DNA of 64,000 bases from assembly GCA_038380795.1 (NCBI GenBank), contig CM076267.1, positions 13,127,501-13,191,500 of the forward strand, in the 5' to 3' direction. Positions 26,283 to 40,619 of the stretch are shown here, piece by piece; the first letter of the stretch is position 1; every line of letters begins with the position of its first letter. The DNA comes from Pyrocephalus nanus. Its lineage: Eukaryota > Chordata > Aves > Passeriformes > Tyrannidae. The translations under genes were made by a program, and so were the position numbers. The notes under the pieces are model-generated. The model was not told where the DNA came from. It was given only the letters and a program-made list of their open reading frames with translations, and did no database searches.

Positions 26283-26904
26283 CATAATAGCATGGAAGAC
26301 CTAGAAACTGCATGTATAAATAGACATGTTAGAACTGGATCTTGAGGGTGAATAAGTAATTCAGACAAAATATTACTCTTCCCTAGAAACTGGGTTGACT
26401 TTTTTCCCCTTTCAAGAAATCAGACAGCAAAATCATGGGCCTCCCAATCTATACTAAACTGAAAAAGTAGACAATGTCATAAATATGCTAATATCACAAG
26501 AATTATTGCTAATATCATCAGAAGAATGATTACTGGTATGAATCACTCTTATTATATAGCTGGATATTGTACAAAAGAAAAAAAGCACAAAACCAAGGCT
26601 TTCATCATCAATATATTCCACCTGAAAATAGTATATTTGCCTAGTCACCACTGCTGGTAGGATTTTCCCAATGTACTTTGATGCTGGAGAAACCATACTC
26701 CTTACCTGCTAGCCATGCTAGCTTTTCTTGTTCAGCTGGCAGAACGGTATATGATTCACTGTGTGCATGAAAGTCTCACAGCTCTGACCCAGCGTGGATA
26801 TCTTTAAAAAGCAGCAGGTAAAATACTCCATAGATCTCATTACAATTAATTAGTTCTGTTATAGTACTCTCCAAAAGTTCCAGCTGATCACGGGCTCATT
26901 ATTG
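26283..26904. other. unique non-coding stretch
   Basis: AT-rich sequence with no recognisable feature. Confidence 0.6.
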
Positions 26905-27105
26905 TTCCATGCATTGTGTGAGCATGAAAGACACAGTCCATGCTTTAAGAAGCTTAGTGTCTAGATAGAACAGGCAGACAAAAGGAGAGAGGAAGGAATG
27001 ACACAAACAGTTTAAGTAACTTAACCAAAGTGTCGCTCATATTTGAGGGCTGGATCTGGTATTGGAGCCTACAACTCCTGCCTTAATGTGCTGCTCTATT
27101 TGCAT
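26905..27105 (+). repeat. MIR-like SINE, long copy
   Basis: In order it has a 'gacacagtccatgctttaag' + 'aagcttagtgtctagatag' block, 'aggcagacaaaaggagagag', 'agtttaagtaacttaaccaa' + 'agtgtcgctc', then 'gagggctggatctggtattg' and '...cctacaactcctgcc'. This follows the amniote MIR layout (cagtccctgccc..aagagcttacaatctaa; agacaaagg; gttaagtaacttgcccaaggtcac; agctgggattcgaaccc). At about 200 bp it is the most complete SINE relic in the window. Confidence 0.7.
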
Positions 27106-30000
27106 GCATTCCTTCTTGTAAATCATCCTCAGCGCATTACTACATAATCTTTCATGCTGGTGTTCTCTGTACGAATACATGCTCCATTCATTGCTCAGCC
27201 AATTCTTTAATGAAGTAAGAACTAGCTTCCTCACACATTAAAATATGTAAGGTCACATTCCTCCATCTCGGCTGGCATTATTAGGACTTACATTTCTTTT
27301 TCTTCTCGGGGTGTATCACATACATCAGCATGTCTCTCTGCTAACCAGTGTTCGAAGATTATTTTAAAAGCCTGACCCACAAAGCAGCTGTTTCCCATGC
27401 TGCTGAAAAGCAATTTAGAAGCTTGAGTGCCACAGATAGTATGTGGGAATTGGCCACCTGAAAATCTGACCCAGAGGTGCTTCCATAGCATTAAATTCAT
27501 GTCTATGCAAATGGCTAACAGAAAGCTGTGTGTCTATAAAACTGGCTAATAAATAGTTTTCTGAATAGAGTGGGTATTTTAAGACTTAGTGCAGCAATGT
27601 TCATAAAGTATTAGGACTTTGAGGAGCAGATGGTAACAACAAATTTATATTTTATTGCAAATTTTGTTTTGCTGGCAAATTCCCAGTCAGCTGTAACTGT
27701 AAGTATGAAATAATTATTCCTCTTTTTATCAATATTTTTTCCTGTTTCTGCCAACAGTTTTAAGCCAATTAGCTTGCCCTGGTATCTGATTTCTGAAAAA
27801 AAAATGCATTTATATCTATTATGCTAACACAGAAGTCTCGTTGCCAGCAGAATGCAAAATGCCCTGAGTTTTGTATCTCTGCCTTTGTAACCAGCAAGAT
27901 TTTCTTCTGCAAATTTTTTTACCAGATAGACTTCTAAATGTACTTTGAAGAGGATGTGGAGAGGAACAGGCAGGTATCATTCTTCAGATAATGAACTCAT
28001 GCCGGTTGGACTAGCCCTAGGCAATCTAGAATCATTTTTGTCAGTGGCTTGGAACTGGCAGAACCAAAATAAAAATGAAGTTTAACTGAAATATTTTGGA
28101 ACATTGTAGACTGAAATGACAGAGCTTAGGGTGGGTCAGGACAGCCGAGTTGTACTTGCAATGTACTTGAATCCAGACAGCCTGATTGTAATTTTATTTC
28201 CTGAGGAGAAGTACTAAATGCTCACAGATTTAAATAAATGTTGTAAGTAAGTGCATGCCTAATTCCTGGCACAACTGACTTAAAATGCACCCCTTAGGAG
28301 TTGAATTGATACGTACCTGCCAAATACTTCTTTGGTGTTGTTTTTTCATGCAAATAGAATCCTAGGAAATAAATCAGATCCTTGGTGTGCAATTTTCTCA
28401 AGTACATGTCTAGTGTCATTAAACAAACAAAGAAGTAATATACCAGGTTAGAGGAAAGAAGAAAATACCAGTACATTGTTTCAAGAACAGTATAGAATCC
28501 GAAACAACAGTTAATGATCTTCTTTCTTTTAATGATTGCCCTTAATGATATTGTTAACTTGACTGGTATCCTTTTTCTTCTGCCTCGTTGTCCTTTTACT
28601 CTTTCAGTAGAACATTCTAAGTCACTTGTCTTATATTTCTTGGATAGATGTCTTTAAACGATGGCTTAGTGAGTAAGGACATGTCCAGCTTTATGGTCCA
28701 TTCTGACAATGATGAGATCCTCTCCTACTCCCTACATTTTCACTCCTACAGTTTGCTTGTCTTGTGTAATTGCAATGTCTCTGGAGTAGAGAGAGCCTCT
28801 TACAATCGTTGAAGTAAGGCTGGACCTGGCTTTACCTGATGCCAATAGGTGCTGACACAATACCAAAGCTTGAGGTCTTAGGGAAGAATCATAACAATAT
28901 TTAAAGCTGAAGCTGGAAAGTACAGTGCACGAGATTTAATGATTTCTCACATTTCATCAGTGTGAAATTGGTGGCAAAAACATCAGAGAAGGGAGTTTAA
29001 ATTAACCTAGCCAGGGTCTTTGATACTAACAGGAGAAACTTGGATGTTCAGAAAAGCTTGAGAGCACTGTTTGCTTATTTCAGTATATTTCAGTGGGAGA
29101 GATCTAATGTGAATTCAGGATGTCAAAATCTTTCTTTTATGTGTGCTGTGCCCACCTATTAACCTTTATAAATGTTGTTATATAACAGTGCTTAATGAAA
29201 TAATTCAATTTTTTGATCAAAGGCTTTGTCAAACACTCTGCAGCAAAAGGAGTACTTCTACAGTCTCAGCAACCTTGAGTCAGGCACTGGGTGAGTACAT
29301 CATGGGTCAGGCTGTTAAATCTCCTATCTATTGGCTCACAAAATATCCTGAATATCTGAGAGGCAGACCAGTGAAGCACATTATAAAACACAGTGTACCC
29401 GCTAAATTTTAAATTTTAAACTGCAGAATCTTCTAGGTCAGAACATATGTGCTGATGTCATCAAAAGCTGTCAACAAAATAGAACACTGTGTGATGCAAG
29501 TCAGGAGAATGTACTACAGTGCACTCAGAAAGTTGCCATTTTGAGTTATGCAGACTATTGTAATGATCAACCTCAATCGTCATCAATGAAGACAAATCAG
29601 CTGGATCTTTATGCACAGAACAATATGAAAACTTCCTTTTGAAGTGTTGCTTTTGTGGTCTTTGTCTGAGCTTGTACCAAATTTGCCTAAATGTGTCTTC
29701 TATTGTTTAATCAAAAGATAGAACAGGGACTTCATGTTGGCATATAACTTGAGTCACAGGTCTAGATAGCAAATAAAATTTTCAGGCACAAGTGCTAATA
29801 TTAATCCATGATCAAGCTTTATAAAGTTTGTGCTATGTTGTTTGCAGCCACTATTTTTATGTGTATGTGCTGTAGCTTCCACGTTTGACACTGATAAAAG
29901 GACTATAATTTTCTTTTCTCTCCTACTCTCACCACCACCATATTTGAGAGCACTCCTGAAGTATGATCCCAGGGGTCAGAAGCCTGTTCAGTTGCCTGTT
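27106..30000. other. unique non-coding stretch
   Basis: No repeat or coding family was recognised. The frame at 29143-29412 (89 codons, plus) has no identifiable motif. Confidence 0.6.
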
Positions 30001-30115
30001 TGGAGGTAATCTAGTCCATCTTCCTTGAAATTGTGCTACTGCCAACACTGAATCTTTGTTTTGTTCTCTCAAAGTTTTGAAAACCTTCAAGTTTGGAGAT
30101 TTCACAACCTGCCCA
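30001..30115 (-). mobile_element. old CR1 LINE fragment
   Basis: Read on the plus strand it has 'tggaggtaatctagtccatc', 'ctctcaaagttttgaaaacc', 'ttcaagtttggagatttcac' and 'aacctgcc'. This is the reverse complement of the CR1 3' region (consensus 'ggaggtcatctagtcca...aacctccaaggatggagattccacaacctc'). Divergence is clearly greater than in the other CR1 copies, so this is an older insertion. Confidence 0.7.
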
Positions 30116-33100
30116 CTAAGCTACTTGAAGGTAAGGACTCTAAATTTAAGAAATGGGAGACCAAAATTTAGGAAGGGAAAAGACCCTTACTTGCTGCAAA
30201 AAACCCAAACTCCATGGAGTTCAGTGTCTACCCAATGATTTACCATGTAAATAAAATTTATTACCAGGTTTCCTTTTAGAATATGAGAACTTTCAGTAAA
30301 ATAAGAAAACAAAGAATTTTTAATCAGTTTTTTTCAAGATGTCCTATTGTATATGCCTTGCTAACATGCACAAAATAATGGTAGTAGCAACAAAAATCAG
30401 AATAAAGCACTTCCAGGAAAGCATCTGTGTACAGGAGGTAATACTGGAGAAATTATAATCTGCAAATATTGCAATATACCGAATGTGTTTTTGTGTTTGC
30501 AATTTCTTATGTCCTCTTATGATTCAAAGTTTGTATAAAGAAGAAGTTAAGCTATGGATGAGACAAGGGTATTTGACTATACCGGGTGCATTGTCTCCCC
30601 CTCTGGACTTCTCACTCTGTTTTTAGCTTACAGCTCATTTAATACCTGAGTTTGAATTCTATTTATTAGAGAAACAACAAGGTTAGGTTAGTTCTGCCAT
30701 CTGTAGTACAGTAGGTTCAACACTGTTACACATAATAAGACGACCAAGGAGACTTGGAAAGAAAAAAAATTCCCCTCCTTCTGTGCTCCCATCACACATG
30801 GTACCATTAAATACAGAACCTTTCAGGAGAGATCATTGCTTGCTTGATGCAGTAGATGGAAATTCTCATTTCAATCAGGTAGTGAACCTTCAAAGGAAAG
30901 GATCATCAGGAGGAATGGGAGAGACCTTGATACATCAAAACAAGCCTTTAAATAATAAACACACTTCAAACCCAGGGCTTATCCTGCATATAAAGCATGA
31001 AGACTATGAGCAATTCAATGTAAGATATATTTACAAGGCTATTTTCTATGCAACACAAAACTGGCTACTTTTATACTCATATATAAGGTATATTTTCATC
31101 ATGAATCACAAATAAATAGTTTCTGTTCTCATGAATCCAAAAGAGGATTTCTAGTTTTAGTCCTATATTTTGGCACAGAAAATTGACACCTTTTTGAAAC
31201 TGCCAGCATAATAATGAGTAGAAAGAATATAAACACTATGAATCTTCCTCAATACACTTAATGGGTTTTGTCTGTCCTCTTTGTATCTCCAGCCCAGCTA
31301 CTTCAGAATGAAGAAATGTGAAGCATTCTAATACCTGCTCTCTCTCCCTCTGGCTGAAAGTTTGCTTTTAAACAAGTCAAGGAGAGACTTTCTGCTCACT
31401 TCAGAGTACTTTTGGATTGTGTCTAGTCCAGCTGGAGTATCTCCTTGAACAGTCTTTAGAGAATACACATACAGATTGTCCTATGCACCACTTTAAGCAG
31501 AAAGCTGTTGACTGGACAAGCAAAATTAGATCTTGTTTCCTATATTTTTTTTAGATTCCCATAGCTGCCTTCAAGCTGTACAAAAGAAAAACATGTCAAA
31601 TGTACCCAACTTTTGGTCCAGGACCTTTTAAAAGAACTTTTTACATGTAAGAAAAACCTACTGTGTGCTCCATACAGAAAGAGCATCTTGAGAAAAGGAA
31701 TAGCTGAAATGTGATGGTGAAACTGTTATGGTAAGTCACAGCATAATAGATGCTTAGTTAATGTTAAGTGGGCTTCTACTGCAGAATAAGTACATCTTTG
31801 GAGAAGATTTAAAGGTTTATAGAGCTAATATGCCCCAAGCAAAGATACTGGATTGATCTGGGGAACTTCTCCTATGAAAGGAAGAAAGTATATGTTGGAT
31901 GTCAAGGTCAGCATTAATGGAAGTGTGTAAGTGCAGGGCATCTGTAGCTTCATAGATTATTCATGCATAAAAAGAATAAAGAAACATCAAGCATAGTCTT
32001 TGAAAGTAAATATGGGACAATTTTTACTATATGAAATGGAAAGAGGGATCATAGACATGAGGTACCATGACAAAGATGATTGATAGAAGCAGTGGATATT
32101 TTTGTAGCCCCATTTGCACTTGCCTGAAAGGTAGAGGAAAATGGGATTCTCAAGGCCCATATAAAAAAGATTCCTTTCTATCACTCCATTTTCTGTTGGC
32201 TGTGGGTCAGTTTTTATTATCCATATGAAGCTATGGTTATTGGATGTACTCCAGGTTGGTGCTTCTGTAATTTCAGCAGAGCAGTAAAAATAGAATGAAA
32301 GAAAAAAAAAACTGATTACAGCTTGAAGATTGGATATATAAAGCTGATAGAATATTCAGGAATATTCACACTGCCTAACTTTTAGACTAGTAAGTCTAAG
32401 TTCCATCTAGGAAATAAGGCTCTTGGAAGGTCAGTAGATCTCTCTGTGTTTTTTAAATCACGATTCACAGAACCTGAGTCAGGTTCCTGTTTGTTTTGCC
32501 TTCGTGAGAGATCTTTGACTAAATAGAAGTCAACTGGTTTTATAGTAGCAGTCTAAGGTGGGTGCTGGGAACTCTCTACTTCATGCAGCTTCCATAAGTG
32601 GTTTTCATTCAACTCAGATGTTACTTTTTACATTTTCTTCTCCCTGAGTGTAGAGAAGAATTTGTAGCATGCATTTCATCTTATTGTATTAATAGATTAG
32701 CTGAAAAAACAAGTTTTATTGGGAGATTTAGACATATTGGCTAAACTGAACAGAAAACCACACAGATTAATGTATGAACAACATACAGTGGAAAGTGAAA
32801 ATAAGCACAGAAGATGTTTTCCTCTTGGCTGTTTTTGGAGATTTGTTTACGTTTCTTCAGACTAATTGTGTGGGATGCACCCTTCTTACCATGACATGAA
32901 GTGTTACAGTGGCATAAGCTATTTCACTTTACTAGTCCAGCTCTGCACCAAAATAAATGAGAGATGTTGGATTTATATTATCTTGAATCTTATTAATTAA
33001 AATTTAATGAATAGCAACCTCCCTGCCTTCCTGATACCCTAACCCCAAATTACAATTACATGAAACTACAATCTTTCTCTCTCTTTTATCACCCTAAGTA

Positions 33101-33700
33101 TTAAATTAGTTACGTGAAGAAAAATTCTCCAGTAGGAGAGTCTGAGAAAGGCATTAGGATCCATTTTTTTCTGGTGTGTAAACCCCACATTTGAATTCCC
33201 AGCATACAAAAAGCAAAAGAAGATTTCAGCAGATGCTACTTCCCTTTAAAATGCTCTGATTTATCCCAAGTATGAAACAGGTCGATTTAAAAACAGCTTT
33301 TTGAGTGAAAGGGAATATTTGATGGACCCAGAGTCCACTACTCAGACATTTTTTTCCTGAGAAGACCTACAAGTTATATAAAAATAATGAAGGTTTGTTT
33401 TTCACATGGCACTGGGAAAAGGAGTTTCTTGTTGGAATGCACACGAGTTTCTGAATGACACCAGGTCTGAGCTGAACCAGCTTTCACCCCAGAAGTCAGC
33501 TAAGAGCTGTAAAACAAAGGCGATTTTCCTATAACATTATATTGTGGGACACATTACCAGATTTTTTTGAGAGGAAAAGACACAGGGAGACTCAGCTGAG
33601 CATTTTACTGCATATGAGCCTCAAAAAAGTGGATTTTCAGTACTAAAAGGAGAGCTGAGTGTATTGGGTTTGCAAGTCTCAGAAAAGCCCTTTTTATTAA
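30116..33700. other. unique AT-rich non-coding stretch
   Basis: No recognisable repeat. The 110-codon frame at 30783-31115 on the plus strand has no recognisable domain and ends in AT-rich low-complexity sequence. I regard it as chance. Confidence 0.55.
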
Positions 33701-35296
33701 GAAAAATAATCCCTTTTTATTGTATTGCAGAATCCCATCATCCCACACAGTTTCCTATCTTGTCCTCTTTATAAGCATTCCCGTGAAATTACAACACTGA
33801 AAATAATGAACTGCTTTATTGAGGTTAGGATGATAATTTCACCAGATCAGACAGCAGTGGAAGGGTACTGAGTCTCAGGGTGAAGCAGGCAGATCCACTT
33901 CCACAGCAAGAGGAACAGCCTTCCATGTGGCTCTCTGCAGCCAGGTAGCATGTTGAAAAGACTGGGAATACCAGAAAAAGATGGGATTGCTGTCTCATGA
34001 CATGCAGTTGGCTGCACATTCAATAGCCTGACACAAGGGAAGAGGGTGTAGCTCCCTCAAGGGCCATCGGCTGTACTGGTGGCACTCGGGCTGCTGGCAA
34101 AGGTGTCTCACAGCTGTTTCAGAAGACACTTGAAAATGGGGTGTCCTTGGTGCCCCCTCACATCCCCAGACAAGCCCTTGCAGGTGACCTGGTTGCAGGT
34201 GATCTGTCATATTTGAACACGAGCAGATGGGAACTGACTGCCTAAAGGATTCAGCTGCCTTGAGACCCACACCTGACTTGGGTGTGACAGACTATCAAGG
34301 ATTTAATGTCCCTTCAGAGATACACTGAACACTCTCACTCTCCCTTAATAGAACAGATGGGAAAGCATCTTCTGACTACCTATATTGCCCTAGGACAGAA
34401 GCCAGCAGTTCAGACATGAATCAGTGCAATCCAATGGGTTTGCTGAATAATTCCAAGGAGCTACTTTCCTGCTCTATCCACAAGGTCTTCTACAGGTAAA
34501 CCTGAAACTGTTCTGTGGGTCACAAATGGTATGGCTTGTCTCAAATGAAACATTTTGGAGCTGAACACAGGGCTTTGCATGGAGGTGGCTCAAGTTCAGC
34601 CACTTAAGCCCAGCAATGCTGAAGGACATCTGTCTGTGAAAGACAGAGTAGACACGTCCCTTTCAATGCCAGGTTAAAAACCCCCAAGACTTCAGTGGTT
34701 GCAATTTCTGAACTACACCTTTTACTTGTGTCCCTATACTCATCTGAACATGCCACTCCATCATTTCTGCCATTGTCCAACTTCACTACCTGTCCCAAAA
34801 CTGACCAGGAGCAATGTCAAGCTTTGCTCTCAAGGAGAGAATCTGTATTAATTCAAAAAACTTGTATTTTCTCTCATTAATATTATTTGAAACTCAGAAG
34901 CCAGAACACTCCACATTAATGCAGCAACAAAGAAAATCTCCAAAAACCAAATCAAACCCAAAATGTGAAAAGCATTAGTTAGTTCAGGGAATAGGAAATA
35001 TGACACCATTATTTTGAAGGTTTAAAAAACATACAAAAGAATAATGAATGCAAACCCCCAGTTTTTCAGAACTAAAATATGCTCACTGTTCAAGTATCAG
35101 GCAACAAGACAGTATGTTGTAAGATGCTTTCAACAGCATCAGAATATGTACAATGCTCACGTGATTTTAAATATGAGATTAATATCAGCATCCTTCTTCA
35201 GTGGAAGGTTTCTAATTAAAAATCAGACTTACAGAAAAAATATAAATTGCAAATGATTATTAACCTTTATCACACAAATCTAGAGCTGAAGAGAAA
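33701..35296. other. unique stretch, GC-richer at 33.83-34.30 kb
   Basis: A moderately GC-rich patch at 33830-34300 carries overlapping minus-strand frames (33825-34019, 33995-34270) with no recognisable protein similarity. It may be a decayed repeat that I cannot name. Confidence 0.4.
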
Positions 35297-35319
35297 AAAA
35301 TAATTTAAAAAATTATTTT
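35297..35319. repeat. AT-only inverted repeat
   Basis: A ten-base arm AAAATAATTT is followed by AAA and its exact complement AAATTATTTT. It lies in a low-complexity AT region, so the pairing has little significance. Confidence 0.9.
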
Positions 35320-36797
35320 AAATCTTATTTAATATTTAAGATATTTGTTTCTTTTTACATTTCTTCTTGATAAATGGTAAAAAGACCCTTAATCTACTTT
35401 CTTAGGTTATCAGTGAACAAAGCTCCTTTTGCACTGTACCCACATAGCACAGAACCACAAAAGCTGTACTGTAAAATAAATTCTAAGACCAGGAAACAGA
35501 AAATGAAATCGAGCAATTCCATTAGATCATTTCATGAATTAAACTTAAAACAACCCTGCATCAAAAATGTGGCGTCATGGCTTGGTACGCAGCAGACACA
35601 ACTTATCCAACTCTGTCAACTGAGCTGGTAGTAATCGCTAAAGGTAATCTCTCCACTTACAATCAGACAAATCAGACAAATACTTCACATTTAGATGCAT
35701 ATTAGTGCATATATAGGGCTAGGAATAACTTTGATTTAAATTCCAGTATTATGAGGAGCTTTTCCTACGTGATTTTAGTTTGTTCAGTGAACAACTGTGT
35801 TGAAACAAAACCTGCCTCTGCTTCACTGATAAGAATAGTTTTGGTTTTTTATCCTACCTTTCTCAGTAAAACATTTTAATGAAGCACACAATGTGTCTTG
35901 CAATTTCCTACCAGTGTACATCCCTCACAAAGCTTTGCTCTGAGGCTTGTGCTTTCCTTTTCTGCTCTACTCTGCTGCTCGTTGTATTGCTGTAGTTCAG
36001 CAAATGTCTACTTGAGCAGATCAAAGCATAATTTTGGCTTTCGTTGCTTCTCTGTGGTTTCTGGTGCTTATGTTAATCCTACTTAAACTAAGTGGTCAGA
36101 GATTTGGGAGATTTGAAATACAAAATAGATTCTAACCTTGAGATGGATTAGGGTTGTCAGATGACACAGAACTGTCATGTAGGACTCACATTATGAAAAC
36201 GAGCTGAAAATACTGTTATAGTGTATCTGACAACAGGGATTTATCCTAAAAGAGACATGGATGTGTTTGATTAAAGCAGCTCCTTAGTGAATATGTAGCC
36301 TGAATGCCTTGCAAGGTTATTGATTATGTATCTTAAGTCAAAGATACGGCTTCTTCCCCAGGTGATTTGTTTTTTCATCCACTAAACACAATAGTCTTCA
36401 GAACATGGATACAGTGTTTCACAAATGCACTTTATTTTGTATGATAAGGAGGGGATTAACTTGCATTATAATTACATATCTATGACATTTTGTTCAGAAA
36501 GCCTGCTTGTCTTGCAGGTTGTTTTTCAGACAATGAAAAACTCATTTACTAGAATCCAGTGGGGCGATGTAAGCCTCACAAAGGGGAGATGCCACTGGAT
36601 TTGCTCTTGTTGACTCATTCAGAGGGCAGGGACACCTTGAGAGTATGGGCTATGGGTCTAACTGATGGATGAATGAGTGATGGTTTGTGGACAGATGTTA
36701 TTGTGCAGCTAGCCAGCAGAGCCCACACTCAGGAAAAATGGTTTGTGAAAGTATCAAAAATATTTCTGGACCTCTTCTTCTTTTATTTATAAAAAAA
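35320..36797. other. unique non-coding stretch
   Basis: Nothing identifiable: short overlapping frames only. Confidence 0.6.
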
Positions 36798-36900
36798 TTG
36801 TTTGTTTGTTTGTTTGTTTGGTTTTAACACAAAACTTTTTTGTTTGTTTGTTTGTTTGTGATTTTTATTTGGTTTGGTTTTTTTGTTTGTTTGCTTTTGT
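36798..36900. repeat. TTTG microsatellite cluster
   Basis: Two TTTG tracts (36798-36820 and 36836-36859) and a third degenerate T/TTTG tract to 36900 are separated by short spacers. It is a compound simple repeat, and a poly-CLFVC-type ORF over it is an artefact. Confidence 0.9.
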
Positions 36901-38964
36901 AGTAACATGCCATTTTGACATGGAAATTTTTTCCATGAACAACAGTTACAAGGTCCTGTTCTTTAAAGCAGAACCCAGTATGATTGTATCAGCAACCAGT
37001 AGAAATCAGTATCCACCACTGACTTAAGCCTTTTCTGGAAGCTTTGGCTGTTGTCGTTTTCTTTGCAGTCCTTTTCATAAATGACAAAGTATGTGACAGC
37101 TAAGATAATCATCCTGAAGCCTTTCCTGCCCCCAGTTTGTACTGCAGTGTCACCCATGACTCTACCAAACTTCACAAACACGGGACAGGAGAGCAGTCAC
37201 CCTCACAAAGACCTTCAATAGGCAGAACTGTCCCTCCTACAACAACATTTAACCCATGTCTAGCCTTGAATTCATGGCTTCAGAGAGGGGTAAACTGGGA
37301 GAAAGGTAAGACAAGAAAGGTTTGGCCCTAAATTAGGTGTCTTGGTACATATTTGTTATCAGACAAGCATTTACCAAGTCTTCCTTTTGCTTTTAAACGT
37401 GGTGTAAGGAACCACCAAGCTATGCTGGAATGCCCACCTTATCCCTGCTCTTTTTTTGGTGGATTGTGAATTCAGTTCTTAGAAGAGAGAACCACTATCT
37501 ATGACTGAAGCACATTTTTGTCCAAGTTACTTACTTGTTTCCTGAGAGGCTGAATTCAAGTATAGGTGTTTTCTTGATATAAAAAAAATAGAGACCCATC
37601 CAAAACTGACCTTTGGTACTGGGAGCATTATTACAGAGGAGAGCAAAAATCCATTACATGCTTTTTTAATCTGGCTTTCCCTTCAGGAAGCAGATCTAAT
37701 AAAATGCATCAAACCAATATCTGCAGCAGGGGTTCCCATCCTCCTTACCCTCTGCAGTTTTAAAGACTGACAGCTAAATAGTCTTTTTCAGCCTTGCTGC
37801 TGCTGCATAGCTAGTTTGGTAAGCAGAGGGATAAAGAGGTACCAAAGTAAAGGAAGGAGCTGCTTACATGAACCAAAAGTGCAAACTGCCTAGAATAGAG
37901 AATATCTATGATGGAGTTGTCTCCAGTCTGCAGATAGCAATTTTTTATTATTGTAAGTAACTTCTGTTCTTAGCAAAGGAGCAGCCTGTGGACAAGACAG
38001 GGACCCTGAACACACCCCAGAGTTCTGTGCCTGAGCCAGAACATTTTCCTTCCCAAACATGGGTACAAGCTCTTCCAGCTCATGCTTTCAGATAGGAGCT
38101 GCTGTCTGCCCACTGTCCACTATGAGTGAAGGTAGGGGATGGGCCAAAGCTGGGGACCTCACACCATCACACCAGAGCTGCCACATTTACAGCGTGGAAG
38201 CACAAGGGCTAAGGAATCACCGTGTGTGGATGGTGTGCACATCACTGGATTTGGCTAGGTTTGGCAGGGGAGCAAAGAATTGAAAAGAGAAAACAAAGCA
38301 AATTACTTCAGAATATATGGGAAATTATTTTAAAATGTATTTGTATATATGTTAGTCTCAAAATACACTTTGAGAATGAACTAGGTAAGCATTTTTTTTT
38401 TAAACTTTTGTCATCCCCTGAGTGTTATTCATTGAAGCTCTCTTTTGGATGAATAAACAGTAAATTGGAAATAATTCACCCGATGGTATTTATGCATCCT
38501 TAGTTCCTGATACAAAATCTGATGGATAAATTATCAAACCATAACAGCTAAGTGGCAATGCTAAAAAGACAACTGCCTTTATTGATCCTACTGTTCTTCT
38601 TCTCCAGACTACAGGAACAAAAGGGATTTAAATCATGTTTGCTAACACATTAATATCCTTTAGGCAGCTGTTATAACCTCATGTAGACACAGAAAATCAT
38701 ATTGGAAAAGATGTAATGTGGTCATGATCAATTAGGCAATAGATTTACACTCTGAAGGTTCAGGGCCAGACGTTTCCTAATTTAACGTAACTCTCATAAT
38801 TTCACAGAGAAAGGAACTTCATGGTAAGAAGTATCAATATAGTGAAACCAATTTATTTGATAATGACAAAGTCCCTTCCATGTCAGCTAAGCTGACAATC
38901 ATGTTAGTCAGAGATGCAGGACCAAAGACAACATTCTTCTAAATATCGGGGCAAACTGTCAATA
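36901..38964. other. unique non-coding stretch
   Basis: The 37980-38280 part is less AT-rich and holds a 74-codon plus-strand frame, but nothing recognisable was found. Confidence 0.55.
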
Positions 38965-39018
38965 CTTTCAGCCTCAGTGTCTCTGCTTTAGAATGTAAAT
39001 AGTATCAGCTTTCAAATG
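38965..39018 (-). repeat. possible MIR-like fragment
   Basis: The 'cagcctcagtgtctctgctt' + 'tagaatgtaaatagtatcag' wording resembles the reverse complement of the MIR core (CTCAGTTTCTCCATCTGTAAAATGGGAATAATAG). It is short and diverged, and may be chance. Confidence 0.3.
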
Positions 39019-40619
39019 TCACAGTACTAGACAAATAATAATTTCTGTTCATACACTTGGCAACTAGACCAACAATTAGGGATGTTTTCCAAAGATCACC
39101 TAAGTCAGCAGCGATTCCTGATGGTCATCTGGAAGAAAAACTAATCCTATGTTATGAGTCAGACCTCATTAAGAATGAACACAATTTGAACTATACATGT
39201 GAATCACATTCCTTTACCCTTCACTAAGAAATATGGCAAGAAATTCTTGGAAAAAAGATGATAATGCACTTTCAGATAATTTATTTAAAATAAGTTCTTC
39301 AAATAATTTTGCTTATAAGGATTAATTACTAACTTTGAGGATGAAAAGTTTGGTAAAAGGTATTATTAATTGCTGTAGCTAAAAATTTAAATACAGTATA
39401 TTTATTTTTAGTTCTTAGAAGAAGAAAAACATTATTTATACTATGATAGATACAAGCAAGATGTAATTCAGGGTATATTGTAAAATACAAGGCATGCCTC
39501 CTTTCTTTAATTTGAGGGCAAGGCTTTCACTGATTTTAGCAGTGTGGGTTTAAATCATAGATGAAAATGGCTTTCCACAGTGAAATTTCATATGATGTTA
39601 GATTTCAGGCTTTTTGAATTATCTGTACAGCTTTTATTTGATGTCTTTTTATACATTTTTAAAAGGGAGTCTTTGAAATTTGTACATGGCTGAAATCTTT
39701 GTGTCTCTCAGCTTATTTTTGTCATTTGTTATCTTTTAGAATAGGGTGATTTTGGTTTGGTATTTTTGTTTGTTTGTTTGTCTTCCAATCTAATTTTAGC
39801 CAAAAAAAAATTAAAATAAAAGGAGAGTAAATGAAACCCTACAGTCCACCTTAGGCTGCCACTACCACTGACTTTTCCGTTTCATCTCACCTTCTTTGTT
39901 TCCTTATTTATGTATACAGAAACATGCAAGTGTTTTGGTTTTTAAATATTCAGCTATTATGTGGGCCATCCCATGGTATGTTATGGAACACCAGTAATTT
40001 GTGTTTTATGTCTGATTACCTTTCCTTTAGAAATGTTGATTAAAAAGTGGAACATAAATCTCTCCTATGCAATGGGCAGATGATATTGAAACCAAGATAA
40101 AAGAAAAATTTCAGTGACAATATGTCAGTAGTGGGCTAGATACTTCTATCATCATGAAAACACGATTTTATTTCTATTTGTTAGTATTTGTATCCTATAG
40201 GCTGCCAAAGAACAAGTTTTACCACGACAATTTTTACTCCCACTTGTGATAATAATCTTTCATTATCCTCTTTGAGGAACTTCCTTTTTCGTCACAGTTG
40301 ACTGCCATGCAAGATGTTGAGAAATACTTACTCTGGGAAGAAATTTATGATTAGGAAATGTGGGCAGGTTTAAAATCCTAAAGGGAAGCTTTGTGTATTG
40401 CAGTGTGTGGACTATTGATCTGTGGAAATATTAAGATGCAAAACCTTTGGACAAATCAGTTAAACTAAGAATTGTTCAGCTCAACTTCAATTTGCTATTC
40501 CACACTACTGGAACTGTTCAGGAAAAAAAAATCTTCCACATGAAGCATAAAAATCAGGGATTTTTCACTCAGAAATGCAGGAAAAAACTCTCAAAAATGT
40601 TAAAATAACCTGTAAATAA
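39019..40619. other. unique AT-rich stretch
   Basis: It contains a short TTTG run near 39766-39780 and an A-rich run near 39803-39812. No gene or interspersed repeat was recognised. Confidence 0.6.

Noticed and set aside
36806..37027. Cys/Phe/Val-rich plus-strand ORF resembling a membrane protein
   Set aside because: It is a translation artefact of TTTG repeats.
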